The notes under the pieces are model-generated. The model saw only the letters and a list, made by a program, of their open reading frames with translations. It was not told the DNA's origin and made no database searches. The position numbers and the translations under genes are program-made. A stretch of 64,000 bases of DNA from Methylocaldum sp002005105 (GTDB taxonomy: Bacteria > Pseudomonadota > Gammaproteobacteria > Methylococcales > Methylococcaceae), in the NCBI RefSeq assembly GCF_051027545.1, contig NZ_CP194902.1, forward strand, positions 2,046,001-2,110,000, in the 5' to 3' direction. How positions within the stretch are numbered: position 1 is the first letter of the stretch; each line of letters opens with the position of its first letter. Shown here piece by piece: positions 43,534-53,766 of this stretch.

Positions 43534-44846
43534 TAGCCGAACACCTCGATGACTTTGCGAATACCGTCCACCAGGATATCGATTTCCTCGAAGGTATTGT
43601 AGAGCCCGAAGGAGGCGCGGGCGGTCGCGGGCACGCCGAAGAAGTCCATCACCGGCATGGCGCAATGGTGTCCTGCCCGGATGGCGATGCCGAGGTGATC
43701 CAGAATCGTGCCGATGTCGTGGGGGTGTATGCGCTCCAGCGTAAACGACAGGATGGCGCCTTTCCGTTCTGCGGTGCCGACGATAGTCAATTGCGGAATT
43801 TCGAGGGCTCGTTCCGTGGCGTACTGCAACAACTGGTTCTCGTACTCGGCGATGGCATCCATGCCTATGGTCTCGAGATATTCCACCGCCGTGCCCAGGG
43901 CAATCGCGTCCACGATGTTCGGCGTGCCCGCTTCGAATTTGAAGGGCAGGGCGTTGTACTCGGTTCTCTCGAAAGTGACGCGGCGGATCATGTCGCCGCC
44001 GCCTTGGTAAGGCGGCATGGCCTCGAGCCATTTTTCCTTGCCGTAGAGAATGCCGATGCCGGTCGGACCGTACAGCTTGTGCCCGGACAGGGCGTAGAAA
44101 TCGCAGTCCAGGTCCTGGACGTCCACCACCATGTGAGGCGCCGCCTGCGCGCCGTCGAGAAGCACCGGAATCTCTCGACTATGGGCCAATTCGATGATGG
44201 CTTTGACCGGGTTGATCGTTCCCAGCGCATTGGACATGTGGCAGACCGAGACCAGCCGGGTGCGCGGCGACAGGAGTTGCTCGAACTCGTCCAGCAGAAG
44301 TTCGCCGGTTCGGTCGATCGGAGCGACCTTCAGCTTTGCGCCGGTTTGTTCGCACAGCATCTGCCAGGGGACGATGTTGGAGTGATGCTCCATGGCGGTG
44401 ATGAGGATTTCGTCGCCTTCTTTCAAGGTGCTGCGGCCGAAACTTTGGGCAACCAGATTGATGGCTTCGGTGGTGCCCCGCACGAACATGATTTCGTGGC
44501 TGTGCTTGGCATTGAGAAACTGCTGTAGCTTCTCGCGCGCACCTTCGAAGAGATCGGTCGAGCGCTGGCTCAGGGTATGCACGCCGCGGTGAACATTGGA
44601 GTAGTCGTTCTCGTAAACCCGGCGGATGCAATCGATAACTGCTGTGGGCTTTTGCGTGGTGGCGGCGTTATCTAGATAGACCAGCGGTTTACCGTTCACC
44701 GTTTGGCGGAGAATCGGAAAGTCCTCGCGAAGTTTCGCGACGTTATAACCGACCGAGTTCGGCCGAGTTTTCAGGCTGGCCGCGCTTGGAGCGGAATGTG
44801 CTGCGTTCTGCGTCATAGCGGCTTGGGAAGCGGAAACCTTGTTCAT
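43533..44846 (-). CDS. sufS: Cysteine desulfurase SufS
   Basis: About 437 residues, group II cysteine desulfurase. It has the PLP-binding Lys in YALSGHKLYGPTGIGILYG and the active Cys loop IRAGHHCAMPVMDFFGV; VYLDNAATTQKPTAVID is the standard beginning. A hydrophilic extension of about 35 residues precedes the usual start. The ATG at 44846 overlaps the sufD stop (ATGA). It supplies sulfur from cysteine to SufU. Confidence 0.95.
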   Translation of the reverse strand: MNKVSASQAAMTQNAAHSAPSAASLKTRPNSVGYNVAKLREDFPILRQTVNGKPLVYLDNAATTQKPTAVIDCIRRVYENDYSNVHRGVHTLSQRSTDLFEGAREKLQQFLNAKHSHEIMFVRGTTEAINLVAQSFGRSTLKEGDEILITAMEHHSNIVPWQMLCEQTGAKLKVAPIDRTGELLLDEFEQLLSPRTRLVSVCHMSNALGTINPVKAIIELAHSREIPVLLDGAQAAPHMVVDVQDLDCDFYALSGHKLYGPTGIGILYGKEKWLEAMPPYQGGGDMIRRVTFERTEYNALPFKFEAGTPNIVDAIALGTAVEYLETIGMDAIAEYENQLLQYATERALEIPQLTIVGTAERKGAILSFTLERIHPHDIGTILDHLGIAIRAGHHCAMPVMDFFGVPATARASFGLYNTFEEIDILVDGIRKVIEVFG

Positions 44847-46162
44847 AGCCAATCCTTTCGGATGTCGGATTGCGGCAGAAAAGACAACAGTTCGCTTTGA
44901 ACCAGTCTTTTGAGACTGCTTAACCGTATCTTTTCGACCATTTCATTGGCAAAGGCGAAGGTAAGCATATTGCGCGCCGTCGGTTCATCCACGCCGCGCG
45001 ATTCGAGGTAAAAAATGGCCTCCGGATCGAGTTGCCCTACCGTCACGCCGTGAGCGCATTTCACGTCGTCCGCGTGAATTTCCAGCTGCGGCTTGCTGTC
45101 GATCTCGGCGTCTTCCGACAAGAGCAGGTTGCGGTTGCTCATTTCGGCGTCGGTTTTCTGGGCTTCCGGGTGAACGACGATGCGCCCGGAAAAGACGCCC
45201 CGCGCGCGATCCCCGGCGATGCCGCGGTAGGTTTCGCGGCTGGTGCCGCAGGGTGCCCGGTGATGGATCAGGGTCTGGGTGTCCAGATGCCGCCGTCCGG
45301 TCGCGAGGAACAGTCCGTCCAGTTCGCACTCCGCCGCATGGCCCAATTGAGCGTGAATCTCGGTACGAGCCAAAAGGCCGCCGAAAGCAAGATGATGCTG
45401 GCGGAGTCGGGCCGAGCGCGCCTCTCGCGCGTAAATGCCGCCGAAGTGATAGCTCTTGGCGGTCTCGCTCTGAAGCTTGTAATGGTCGAATCCCGCATTC
45501 TCGCCCACCGAGATTTCGGTGACCGAGGCCGTGAGATAGCTTGAGTCTCCGATACCCGCATACGTTTCAACGAGGCTGGCTTCGGCATTCTGCTCCAGCG
45601 CGACGAGATTGCGGGTCACAGACAGTCCGTCCGGGCGTGTCGAGAAATGGATCACCTGCAAGGGTCTGTCCAGAACCTTGCCGGCCGGGATGTGCACGAA
45701 TGCGCCGTCTCTGAAATACGCGGTGGTGAAGGCGATAAAGCCGTGAGCTACTTCCGGAACCACTTGGTTGAGTAAGCCCTCGATCAGATCGGGATACTGT
45801 TCCAGCGCGTTGGCCAGAGATGTCGCGATTACGCCCTCGGGAAGGTTGGCAGTCACGGAATGTTCGGCGGAATAAACGCCGTCGACGAAGACCAGCAACC
45901 AGGCACCTTCCAGACGGAGCCGCGCCAGAGCGTTCGTATCCGTCGCGCCTGCGGGCGCGCCCACAGTCGGCACGAACAGCTTCTTCTCCAGGGTGGCGAC
46001 ATTGGTGTATTTCCACTCTTCCTCGCGCGGCGAGGGAAAGCCGCTGGCGGAGAAGCGGCTTTGGGCCTCTTCCCGCAGCCGGCGCAGCCACGGCAGATGC
46101 TCGCCCGGCAGCTTCGATGCCAATTCGCGATAGTGTTCGACGTAGTGCTGAGCCGCGCTCAT
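44843..46162 (-). CDS. sufD: Fe-S assembly protein SufD
   Basis: About 439 residues with the SufBD right-handed beta-helix core. The C-terminal part contains ADDVKCAHGVTVGQLDPEAI and YLESRGVDEPTARNMLTFAF, the family hallmarks. It forms the scaffold complex SufBC2D. ATG 46162 comes right after the sufC stop; a GTG three codons earlier is possible. Confidence 0.93.
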   Translation of the reverse strand: MSAAQHYVEHYRELASKLPGEHLPWLRRLREEAQSRFSASGFPSPREEEWKYTNVATLEKKLFVPTVGAPAGATDTNALARLRLEGAWLLVFVDGVYSAEHSVTANLPEGVIATSLANALEQYPDLIEGLLNQVVPEVAHGFIAFTTAYFRDGAFVHIPAGKVLDRPLQVIHFSTRPDGLSVTRNLVALEQNAEASLVETYAGIGDSSYLTASVTEISVGENAGFDHYKLQSETAKSYHFGGIYAREARSARLRQHHLAFGGLLARTEIHAQLGHAAECELDGLFLATGRRHLDTQTLIHHRAPCGTSRETYRGIAGDRARGVFSGRIVVHPEAQKTDAEMSNRNLLLSEDAEIDSKPQLEIHADDVKCAHGVTVGQLDPEAIFYLESRGVDEPTARNMLTFAFANEMVEKIRLSSLKRLVQSELLSFLPQSDIRKDWL

Positions 46163-46163
46163 A

Positions 46164-46922
46164 TCAGGCACCCGCAGACGTCAGTTGATCGACCCAGCCG
46201 TAGCCTTTCTTTTCCAGTTCCAGCGCCAGGCTGGCATCGCCCGATTTCATGATCCGGCCGTGGGCGAGCACGTGAACCTGATCCGGCTTGATGTAGTTCA
46301 GCAGGCGCTGGTAATGGGTGACCAGGATGAAGGAGCGGTCCGGAGAACGCAGGGCATTCACGCCGTCCGCCACCAGCTTGAGCGCGTCGATGTCGAGCCC
46401 GGAGTCGGTTTCGTCGAGAATGCACAGGCTCGGTTCGAGCACCGCCATCTGGAGGATTTCGTTGCGCTTCTTTTCGCCGCCGGAGAAGCCTTCGTTGACG
46501 CCGCGGTATAGGAACTGCTCGTCCAGATTTACTGCCTTGATCTTCTCCTTGACCAGTTTCAGGAAGTCCATGGCGTCGACTTCGCTCAGGCCCCGATGTT
46601 TGCGGATGGCGTTCAGGGCGGCCTTCAAGAGATAAATATTGCTGACGCCGGCGATTTCCACCGGGTATTGAAAGGCGAGAAAAACGCCTTCACGGGCGCG
46701 CTCCTCGGGTTTCATCTCCAGAAGATTCCGACCGAGATAGCTCACGGTTCCATCGGTGACTTCATAACCCGCGCGACCGGCCAGCACGTGGGACAGCGTG
46801 CTCTTGCCGGAGCCGTTCGGTCCCATGATGGCATGGACCTCGCCTGGTTTGATGTCCAGGCTGATGCCTTTGAGGATGGGTTTGTCGTCGACCCGGACGT
46901 GGAGATTCTCGATTTTGAGCAT
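46164..46922 (-). CDS. sufC: Fe-S assembly ATPase SufC
   Basis: 252 residues of ABC-ATPase. Walker A is GPNGSGKST, the signature is FSGGEKKRNEIL, and Walker B is LCILDETDSGLDIDAL. It lacks membrane partners, as SufC does, and powers the SufB-SufD scaffold. It lies 47 bp after sufB. Confidence 0.96.
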   Translation of the reverse strand: MLKIENLHVRVDDKPILKGISLDIKPGEVHAIMGPNGSGKSTLSHVLAGRAGYEVTDGTVSYLGRNLLEMKPEERAREGVFLAFQYPVEIAGVSNIYLLKAALNAIRKHRGLSEVDAMDFLKLVKEKIKAVNLDEQFLYRGVNEGFSGGEKKRNEILQMAVLEPSLCILDETDSGLDIDALKLVADGVNALRSPDRSFILVTHYQRLLNYIKPDQVHVLAHGRIMKSGDASLALELEKKGYGWVDQLTSAGA

Positions 46923-46969
46923 AACTGACTTACCTGAGGTTTATTCTGTTGGATGGATCGACCGGGATA

Positions 46970-48415
<1,446 letters not shown>

Positions 48416-48433
48416 GATGTTTACTCCGCGCCT

Positions 48434-48895
48434 TTATCTCGGCTGATAGTGAAGGGTGCTGACCGGGATATGGATTTCCTCGGACGCTTTAGTCAAGGGC
48501 ATGACCATATCGGCCAGGCTGACCGACTCCAGGGCGGTTCGGATCGCCCGGTTGATGACGCCCCAATGGCCACGAATCTGGCATGACGACGACTGCTGGC
48601 ACTGATCGTGGTCGAGGCCGCATTCTGTCAAGGCGATCGGTCCTTCGAGGGCGTAAATGATAGTCGCCACGCTGGTCTTGTCCGGCGATCGGGTCAACTG
48701 ATATCCGCCTTTGGCGCCGCGCGTGGATTTGAGGATGTCGGCTTTGGTCAAACTCTTCAGAATCTTGCTCACCGTCGGGATCGCGACTCCGGTCGAATCG
48801 GCCAAATCGGTCGCGGCATAAGTGCGTTCGGGTTCTCCGGCCATATGTCCCAAAACGATGATGGCGTAATCGGTTAGTTTGCTGATGCGAAGCAT
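48434..48895 (-). CDS. Rrf2-family SUF regulator (SufR/IscR-like)
   Basis: 153 residues. The winged helix is MLRISKLTDYAIIVLGHMAG, followed by GVAIPTVSKILKSL; the cluster-binding Cys triad is in CGLDHDQCQQSSSCQI. This is the SUF system Fe-S assembly regulator subfamily. It heads the suf operon and probably represses it when loaded with a cluster, through the palindrome directly upstream. Confidence 0.92.
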   Translation of the reverse strand: MLRISKLTDYAIIVLGHMAGEPERTYAATDLADSTGVAIPTVSKILKSLTKADILKSTRGAKGGYQLTRSPDKTSVATIIYALEGPIALTECGLDHDQCQQSSSCQIRGHWGVINRAIRTALESVSLADMVMPLTKASEEIHIPVSTLHYQPR

Positions 48896-48914
48896 GGCGC
48901 TACCTTTCTAATTA

Positions 48915-48931
48915 AGGACCATTTTAGTCCT
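48915..48931. promoter_or_regulatory. Probable IscR/SufR-type operator
   Basis: aggac (48915-48919) and gtcct (48927-48931) form an inverted repeat around ttttag-like AT-rich DNA, 20 bp before the regulator start. Read on the minus strand, aggactaaaatggtcct resembles type 1 Rrf2 boxes. It suggests autoregulation of the suf operon. Confidence 0.55.
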
Positions 48932-49117
48932 ATATAAATCCCAAGTAAAGTAGTAGGCTTTTGTTGAACCCGGCTGTTTTCTGGACCTCGAAGGATATAC
49001 AGATTGCGGTTGCACAATGTTGGAGCTCAAGGCGCCATCATTCGGCGTTATACTGTTGCGAACCCGCACGTAATTGCGCCATTAAGGCACTTTTATTGCC
49101 AGCAAGGAAAAAATGAG

Positions 49118-50821
49118 ATGAACAAAGTTTGCCCAACCTTGGGGATTTTTTTTCAGTTTGCTGTAACCGTTTTAGCTCTCGGCACCGTTGCTGCGTCCGC
49201 CGTTCAGGCCGAAGCTCCTGAGCTCATCCCGGATACGCCCGCCGTCCACATACAAAGTCTTCTCAAGGAGGGTACGCATCCGAAGCTGCGCTGGGGCAAG
49301 TTTCCTGACTACAAGGCGCAACTGGAGCAGTTGTATTACCAGAACGGCCTTACGCCTTTATGGCTGAACGAAGGAAGGCCGACGCCGCAGGCAGAGACGC
49401 TGGTGGCGAGCTTGGCGGAGGCGGACAGCAAAGGGTTGAACGCTGCGGATTATGACGCCGAGCTGTTGGGCAAGTGGTTGAGCGAGTTCGATACGACGTC
49501 CGCAAATCCGCGGGAAGTCGCTTCCTTTGATGTGGCTCTGAGCCTCGTGGCCATGCGTTACGTATCGAATCTGTATGTCGGGCGCATCAATCCGAATAAC
49601 ATCGATTACGGACTCAACGTCGAGCCCAAGAGGGTGGATCTGCCGAATCTGATTCAGAAAATCGCTCAGAGCCAGCAACCGGCGGCGATGATCGATGCTT
49701 TGGAGCCCAAGTTTCCTATCTATGAGCGGCTCAAGGCGGCGCTGCCTCAGTATCAGCGGTTAGCAAAGGAAATGACCCCGGTCCAGTTTTCTTTTCCGGC
49801 GAAATTCAGTCCGGGAGATCGCCATAAGGATGTGCCGGCGCTGAGACATTTGTTGCTCGCTCTTGGGGATTTGAACGAAATCAAACAGGGTTCCGCCGGC
49901 TCCCTGGTTTACGGACCCGAGCTTGCGCAAGCGGTCAAGCGTTTTCAGCAGCGCCACGGGTTGACGGCGGACGGCATTATCGGAAAAGGTACGCTGAATC
50001 AGCTTAATTTCCCGCTGGCCGACCGATTGCGGCAAATTCAGCTCGGGCTGGAGCGTCTTCGCTGGTTGCCCGAACAAATCCGCGGCAACTATCTTGTCGT
50101 CAACATTCCGTCATTCCAGCTGTTCGGTTTTCGAAACGGCTCCGCTTTCGGAACGTCCGATCTTCAGATGAACGTCATCGTCGGGGAGTCCGTCGACGGA
50201 CGTCATACGCCCGTCTTTCACTCGGATATGACGTATATCGTCTTTCGGCCGTACTGGAATCTGCCGTACAAGATCACGGTCAAGGAAATGCTGCCGCAAA
50301 TTCTCAGTAACCCCGGATACTTGGCGAAGAACAGCCTGGAGCTGGTCCCGAATTTCTCGCCGAATGCGCCCGTTTATGAGCCAAGCTTCAGAAATATCGA
50401 GATGCTGACGACTGGTACTCTCAAGTTGCGGCAGAAGCCGGGCCCCAAAAACGCCTTGGGTTTGGTCAAGTTCGCGTTCCCTAACCACAATAACATTTAT
50501 CTGCACAGCACACCGTCCAAGGGATTGTTCAAGAAAGCCAGGCGCGATTTCAGCCACGGCTGTATCCGAGTGGAAGATCCGGTTGCTCTGGCGGAATTCA
50601 TTCTGGCAGACCAGGGTGAATGGACCCGCGAACGGATCGAATCGGCCATGACTAGAGACAAGCCGAAAACCGTCACCTTGAAGCAGGCCGTACCGGTTTA
50701 CATCTTCTATTCGACGGTGTTGGCGGACGAGTCAGGCACCGTGAGCTTTTACGATGACATCTACGGCCACGACCTGATTCTCAGCGACCTGCTGGCGAAG
50801 GGCTTCCCTTACCCCTCATGA
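49118..50821 (+). CDS. Murein L,D-transpeptidase (YcbB/LdtD-like)
   Basis: About 567 residues with a signal peptide (FAVTVLALGTVAASAVQA). A scaffold region is followed by a peptidoglycan-binding domain (AQAVKRFQQRHGLTADGIIG) and the YkuD catalytic domain with IYLHSTPSKGLF and the Cys motif SHGCIRVEDP. The capping subdomain between them is the YcbB type. It forms 3-3 crosslinks in the periplasm. ATG 49118 has aaggaaaaaatgag upstream; the longer frame has no ribosome site. Confidence 0.92.
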   Translation: MNKVCPTLGIFFQFAVTVLALGTVAASAVQAEAPELIPDTPAVHIQSLLKEGTHPKLRWGKFPDYKAQLEQLYYQNGLTPLWLNEGRPTPQAETLVASLAEADSKGLNAADYDAELLGKWLSEFDTTSANPREVASFDVALSLVAMRYVSNLYVGRINPNNIDYGLNVEPKRVDLPNLIQKIAQSQQPAAMIDALEPKFPIYERLKAALPQYQRLAKEMTPVQFSFPAKFSPGDRHKDVPALRHLLLALGDLNEIKQGSAGSLVYGPELAQAVKRFQQRHGLTADGIIGKGTLNQLNFPLADRLRQIQLGLERLRWLPEQIRGNYLVVNIPSFQLFGFRNGSAFGTSDLQMNVIVGESVDGRHTPVFHSDMTYIVFRPYWNLPYKITVKEMLPQILSNPGYLAKNSLELVPNFSPNAPVYEPSFRNIEMLTTGTLKLRQKPGPKNALGLVKFAFPNHNNIYLHSTPSKGLFKKARRDFSHGCIRVEDPVALAEFILADQGEWTRERIESAMTRDKPKTVTLKQAVPVYIFYSTVLADESGTVSFYDDIYGHDLILSDLLAKGFPYPS

Positions 50822-50891
50822 CGAGGAGGGGAGCGAGCGGAGAAAGCGCTCTAAATCGGATTTGGAGCGCTGAATCTATTATCGGGCAAGG

Positions 50892-51479
50892 CTACCAGGA
50901 ACGGACTCTGCCGGTATCCAAATGAACGAAATCGGAGCGGCGGTAATAGCCGACGCCGCCCTGTTGTAGGGCGAGCGCTGCCTTCTGGATCGTGCGCGTA
51001 CTGATATCGCTCATGCGAATATCGATCGCCTTGCCTTCCATGTGCAGGCTGTGTTCGGCCACGCCATGGCTGGTCTTGCGCAGCATCCGGTTCGTTTCCG
51101 GAGAACGGTATCCCGAGACCACCTGAAACGTGCCGCGGCTCCCGGTGAATACCGAAACCGCATAGAGCAAATCGATCAGGCCGGAATCCATCGGATGGAC
51201 GCTATCTGTACGATGGTCCCGCAGAAAATAGTTGAACTGCCTCAAAGTTCGGCGGTCGTAATACTGTTGCGGGCTACAAAGGAGCGTCAGTTCTTCGCCG
51301 GTATTTAAATTATGAAATGAGAGCTTGCGATCTTTACTGAAGATTTTCGCAAGCGCATCGGTCGAGGGTAAAAGCAAAGCTCCGACAGCAGCCATTCCGG
51401 CACGCGTCAAAAATGCTCGCCGGGATATGCTGGCGTCGGATATTCGATGCCTATTATGAGAATTTGTGTTAGTGCTCAT
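50892..51479 (-). CDS. YcbK-like DUF882/M15A protein with Tat signal
   Basis: 195 residues. The N-terminus has a twin-arginine signal (SISRRAFLTRAGMAAVGALL). The domain shows VVSGYRSPETNRMLRKTSHG, LHMEGKAIDIRM and RSDFVHLDTGRVR, which supply the His and Asp zinc ligands of M15A murein endopeptidases. In Escherichia coli ycbB and ycbK are also neighbours, although here the two genes converge. It may trim peptidoglycan crosslinks. Confidence 0.88.
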   Translation of the reverse strand: MSTNTNSHNRHRISDASISRRAFLTRAGMAAVGALLLPSTDALAKIFSKDRKLSFHNLNTGEELTLLCSPQQYYDRRTLRQFNYFLRDHRTDSVHPMDSGLIDLLYAVSVFTGSRGTFQVVSGYRSPETNRMLRKTSHGVAEHSLHMEGKAIDIRMSDISTRTIQKAALALQQGGVGYYRRSDFVHLDTGRVRSW

Positions 51480-51777
51480 ATGCTAAGTTCCCTTTTTTAA
51501 ATAAGGTCTTCGCATAGGCATCGAAGAATTCTCCGTAGTCCCTTCTCCGCCACCAATGCGCGGAGGCGGGGAACTCGTCGATGCCCGGGTGAACGGCAAC
51601 CCGCCCACCGAAAAACGCGAACTTTACTTTTCGTGCCTTACGGAATCAAGCTTTAAAACTACCTCCTCATTTAAAGCATAAATCGCGCCATTCGTGAGTA
51701 GCCGCTAAGTGCCTGTGATTCAAAGCTCGGCGGCTCTGTCGATACTGTCCCGGTCTGGTCGTTAAATGCTTCTTTTC
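51480..51777. other. Spacer, no gene seen
   Basis: About 300 bp upstream of the ycbK-like gene and downstream of mtnC. It has a t-rich stretch (ccctttttt at 51490) and no open frame with family features. It presumably contains the promoter of the ycbK-like gene. Confidence 0.5.
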
Positions 51778-52458
51778 TCATAAAGAAATATTGATGGCAT
51801 CAAAATCCGCTGCCCGATCATGGGCAGTCCGACCCGAATCAGTGCTTTCACGAACCAACTGGCACGTCAAAAAACCGGCGGATTTTGCAGCGTCCAATTC
51901 CCCTTCAACGTCCGAGAGGAACAGGATGGAGGCGGGCGGCAAGCCAATCTGCCGAGCAATCTCCCGGTAGGAATCGGCATCTTGCTTGGGGCCGATCCGA
52001 GTGTCGAAATAACCGGAAAACAGCGGCGTCAAATCGCCGTATTCGGTGTGTCCGAACAGGAGTTTTTGGGCGTGGACGGATCCCGAGGAAAATACATAGA
52101 GATCGATGCCCTGAGCTTTCCATTCCCTTAGCTTGCGCACGGCGTCCTCATAGATGTGACCGCAATAATCCCGTTTGCGGTATCCCTCTTCCCATATCAT
52201 CCCCTGCAATGCTTTGAGGGGCGGTGACTTTCGATCCTCATCGATCCAGCGAATCAGCTGTTCTGCGACTTGTACCGTGCTCAACTCCATTCCGCAGAGT
52301 GAACGCACCTCGTCCAACAGCTTCGCTACATCCGGATTATCGGCATGATGAGCGACGAAACTCATCATACGCTCGCGGGAGTAGGGGAACAATACATCTT
52401 TGACAAAGGATATCGATGATGTAGTTCCCTCGATGTCAGTCAAAATCGCGCTAATCAT
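51778..52458 (-). CDS. mtnC: Enolase-phosphatase MtnC
   Basis: 226 residues of the HAD superfamily. LTDIEGTTSSISFV is the MtnC version of motif I, VFSSGSVHAQKLLF motif II, and ILFLSDVEGELDAA motif IV. It converts the methionine salvage intermediate to the acireductone in two steps. Its start overlaps the mtnD stop (ATGA). The long upstream open frame to 52932 is a shadow of mtnD. Confidence 0.95.
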   Translation of the reverse strand: MISAILTDIEGTTSSISFVKDVLFPYSRERMMSFVAHHADNPDVAKLLDEVRSLCGMELSTVQVAEQLIRWIDEDRKSPPLKALQGMIWEEGYRKRDYCGHIYEDAVRKLREWKAQGIDLYVFSSGSVHAQKLLFGHTEYGDLTPLFSGYFDTRIGPKQDADSYREIARQIGLPPASILFLSDVEGELDAAKSAGFLTCQLVRESTDSGRTAHDRAADFDAINISL

Positions 52459-53015
52459 ACGTACTGGGTCAAAAATTGTTCGAGTTTGGGAAAGGTGTCG
52501 GCAATATTGGCGCCGGTGAATCGAGCGACCCAGCCTTCTGGAGAAGTGAATAAGCGGATTGCCTTCAGATTCGGATTCTCGCCCATGTCGAACCAGTGCT
52601 TGACATGCGCCGGGACGCTGATGAGGTCGCCTTGCTCGCACAGCAGCACGTATACCTTGTCGTTGGGATGCAGATAAAAGAGGCCTTTTCCATCGACGAA
52701 GAAACGCACCTCGAAATCGTCGTGAGTATGTTCGCTGAGAAACTTGGTGCGCAGTTCCGCCTTCTGCGGATGGTCCGGGCGTACGCTGATGACGTCGACC
52801 GAGCGAAATTCGTAGCGGTCGATCAGCCGATCGATGGATGGACGATAGGCCGCGATAATGGACTCCTGATCGGCGTCGGGAGACAGTTCCTGGTCGGCGG
52901 TCCAGCGCTCGAACAGCACACCGATTTCCCAAAGCTTCGTGGCGATGGTTTCCGGTTCTCGGATCACCTCGGCATTTTCCGGCCGATTTTCGGGATGAAT
53001 GGTCAGTAAGCTCAT
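52455..53015 (-). CDS. mtnD: Acireductone dioxygenase MtnD
   Basis: 186-residue cupin. The metal ligands are in EHTHDDFEVRFFVDG (H-x-H-x4-E) and the later His in VPAHVKHWFDMG. It splits acireductone into the methionine precursor and formate (Fe form) or CO-producing products (Ni form). It overlaps mtnB and mtnC by 4 bp each, so mtnBDC is one operon. mtnA and mtnP are not in the window. Confidence 0.95.
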   Translation of the reverse strand: MSLLTIHPENRPENAEVIREPETIATKLWEIGVLFERWTADQELSPDADQESIIAAYRPSIDRLIDRYEFRSVDVISVRPDHPQKAELRTKFLSEHTHDDFEVRFFVDGKGLFYLHPNDKVYVLLCEQGDLISVPAHVKHWFDMGENPNLKAIRLFTSPEGWVARFTGANIADTFPKLEQFLTQYV

Positions 53016-53626
53016 GGCGTTCTTACTCCGTGTAAGCGACTCTCGATATCAAATAAAAATTCCAGCGCGTCGACATGACGCAGAGCGTCCTTCACCGAGG
53101 CTCCCCAGGTATAAAATCCGTGACCTGCGATTACATAACCGTAGATGTTGCCATGGAGTTCGATGTATTCGTCCACTTTCAGCGCCAGCCGCGGAATGTT
53201 CTGATCATTGGGGAATATCGGGATAACGATTCGAGTTTCATGCGTGTCGATTCCCGGCAGGGCTTTCAGCAGTTCGTAGTTCTCCAGCACCAGTTCGTCG
53301 CGGAAGAATCGCGAAAGCAAGGTGGCGCTCGGGGTGTGCGGGTGCAGCACGGCACCGACATCCGGATAGCGGCGATAGATCGAGGTATGCAGCAAGGTTT
53401 CGGCGGAGGGTTTTTTTCCGTCCAGCGATCGGCCTTCGGCATCGATCAGCATGATGTCGTCGGGGGTCAGTTCGCCTTTGTGGCGTCCGGATACGGTGAT
53501 GGCGACGCGTCCGTCGCCGAGGCGGGCGGAAAAGTTTCCGCTGGTTGCGGGTGCCCAGCCCCGGCCGTGAATATAGCGCCCGGCTTCGATCAGTTCACGG
53601 GCGCGCTGCTGGAATTCGTCGTGCAT
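53012..53626 (-). CDS. mtnB: Methylthioribulose-1-phosphate dehydratase MtnB
   Basis: 204 residues, class II aldolase fold. WAPATSGNFSARLGDG binds phosphate; the zinc ligands are HPHTP and the distant HGFYTWG His. The start could also be 53659 (MASFAARQTS); 53626 (MHDEFQQRARELIEAG) gives the usual family length. Neither has a strong ribosome site. First gene of mtnBDC. Confidence 0.92.
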   Translation of the reverse strand: MHDEFQQRARELIEAGRYIHGRGWAPATSGNFSARLGDGRVAITVSGRHKGELTPDDIMLIDAEGRSLDGKKPSAETLLHTSIYRRYPDVGAVLHPHTPSATLLSRFFRDELVLENYELLKALPGIDTHETRIVIPIFPNDQNIPRLALKVDEYIELHGNIYGYVIAGHGFYTWGASVKDALRHVDALEFLFDIESRLHGVRTP

Positions 53627-53766
53627 GGATGATGTCTGCCGTGCAGCAAAGCTCGCCATTGTAGTCGTCCCGATGGGCCGGCTCAATCCGGAAGATTTCT
53701 CAGAGATTGTTGAGAAAATCTGCTTCGCAGCCCGAGTTCGCGACGAAGGGGTATGAGAAATGTGGG

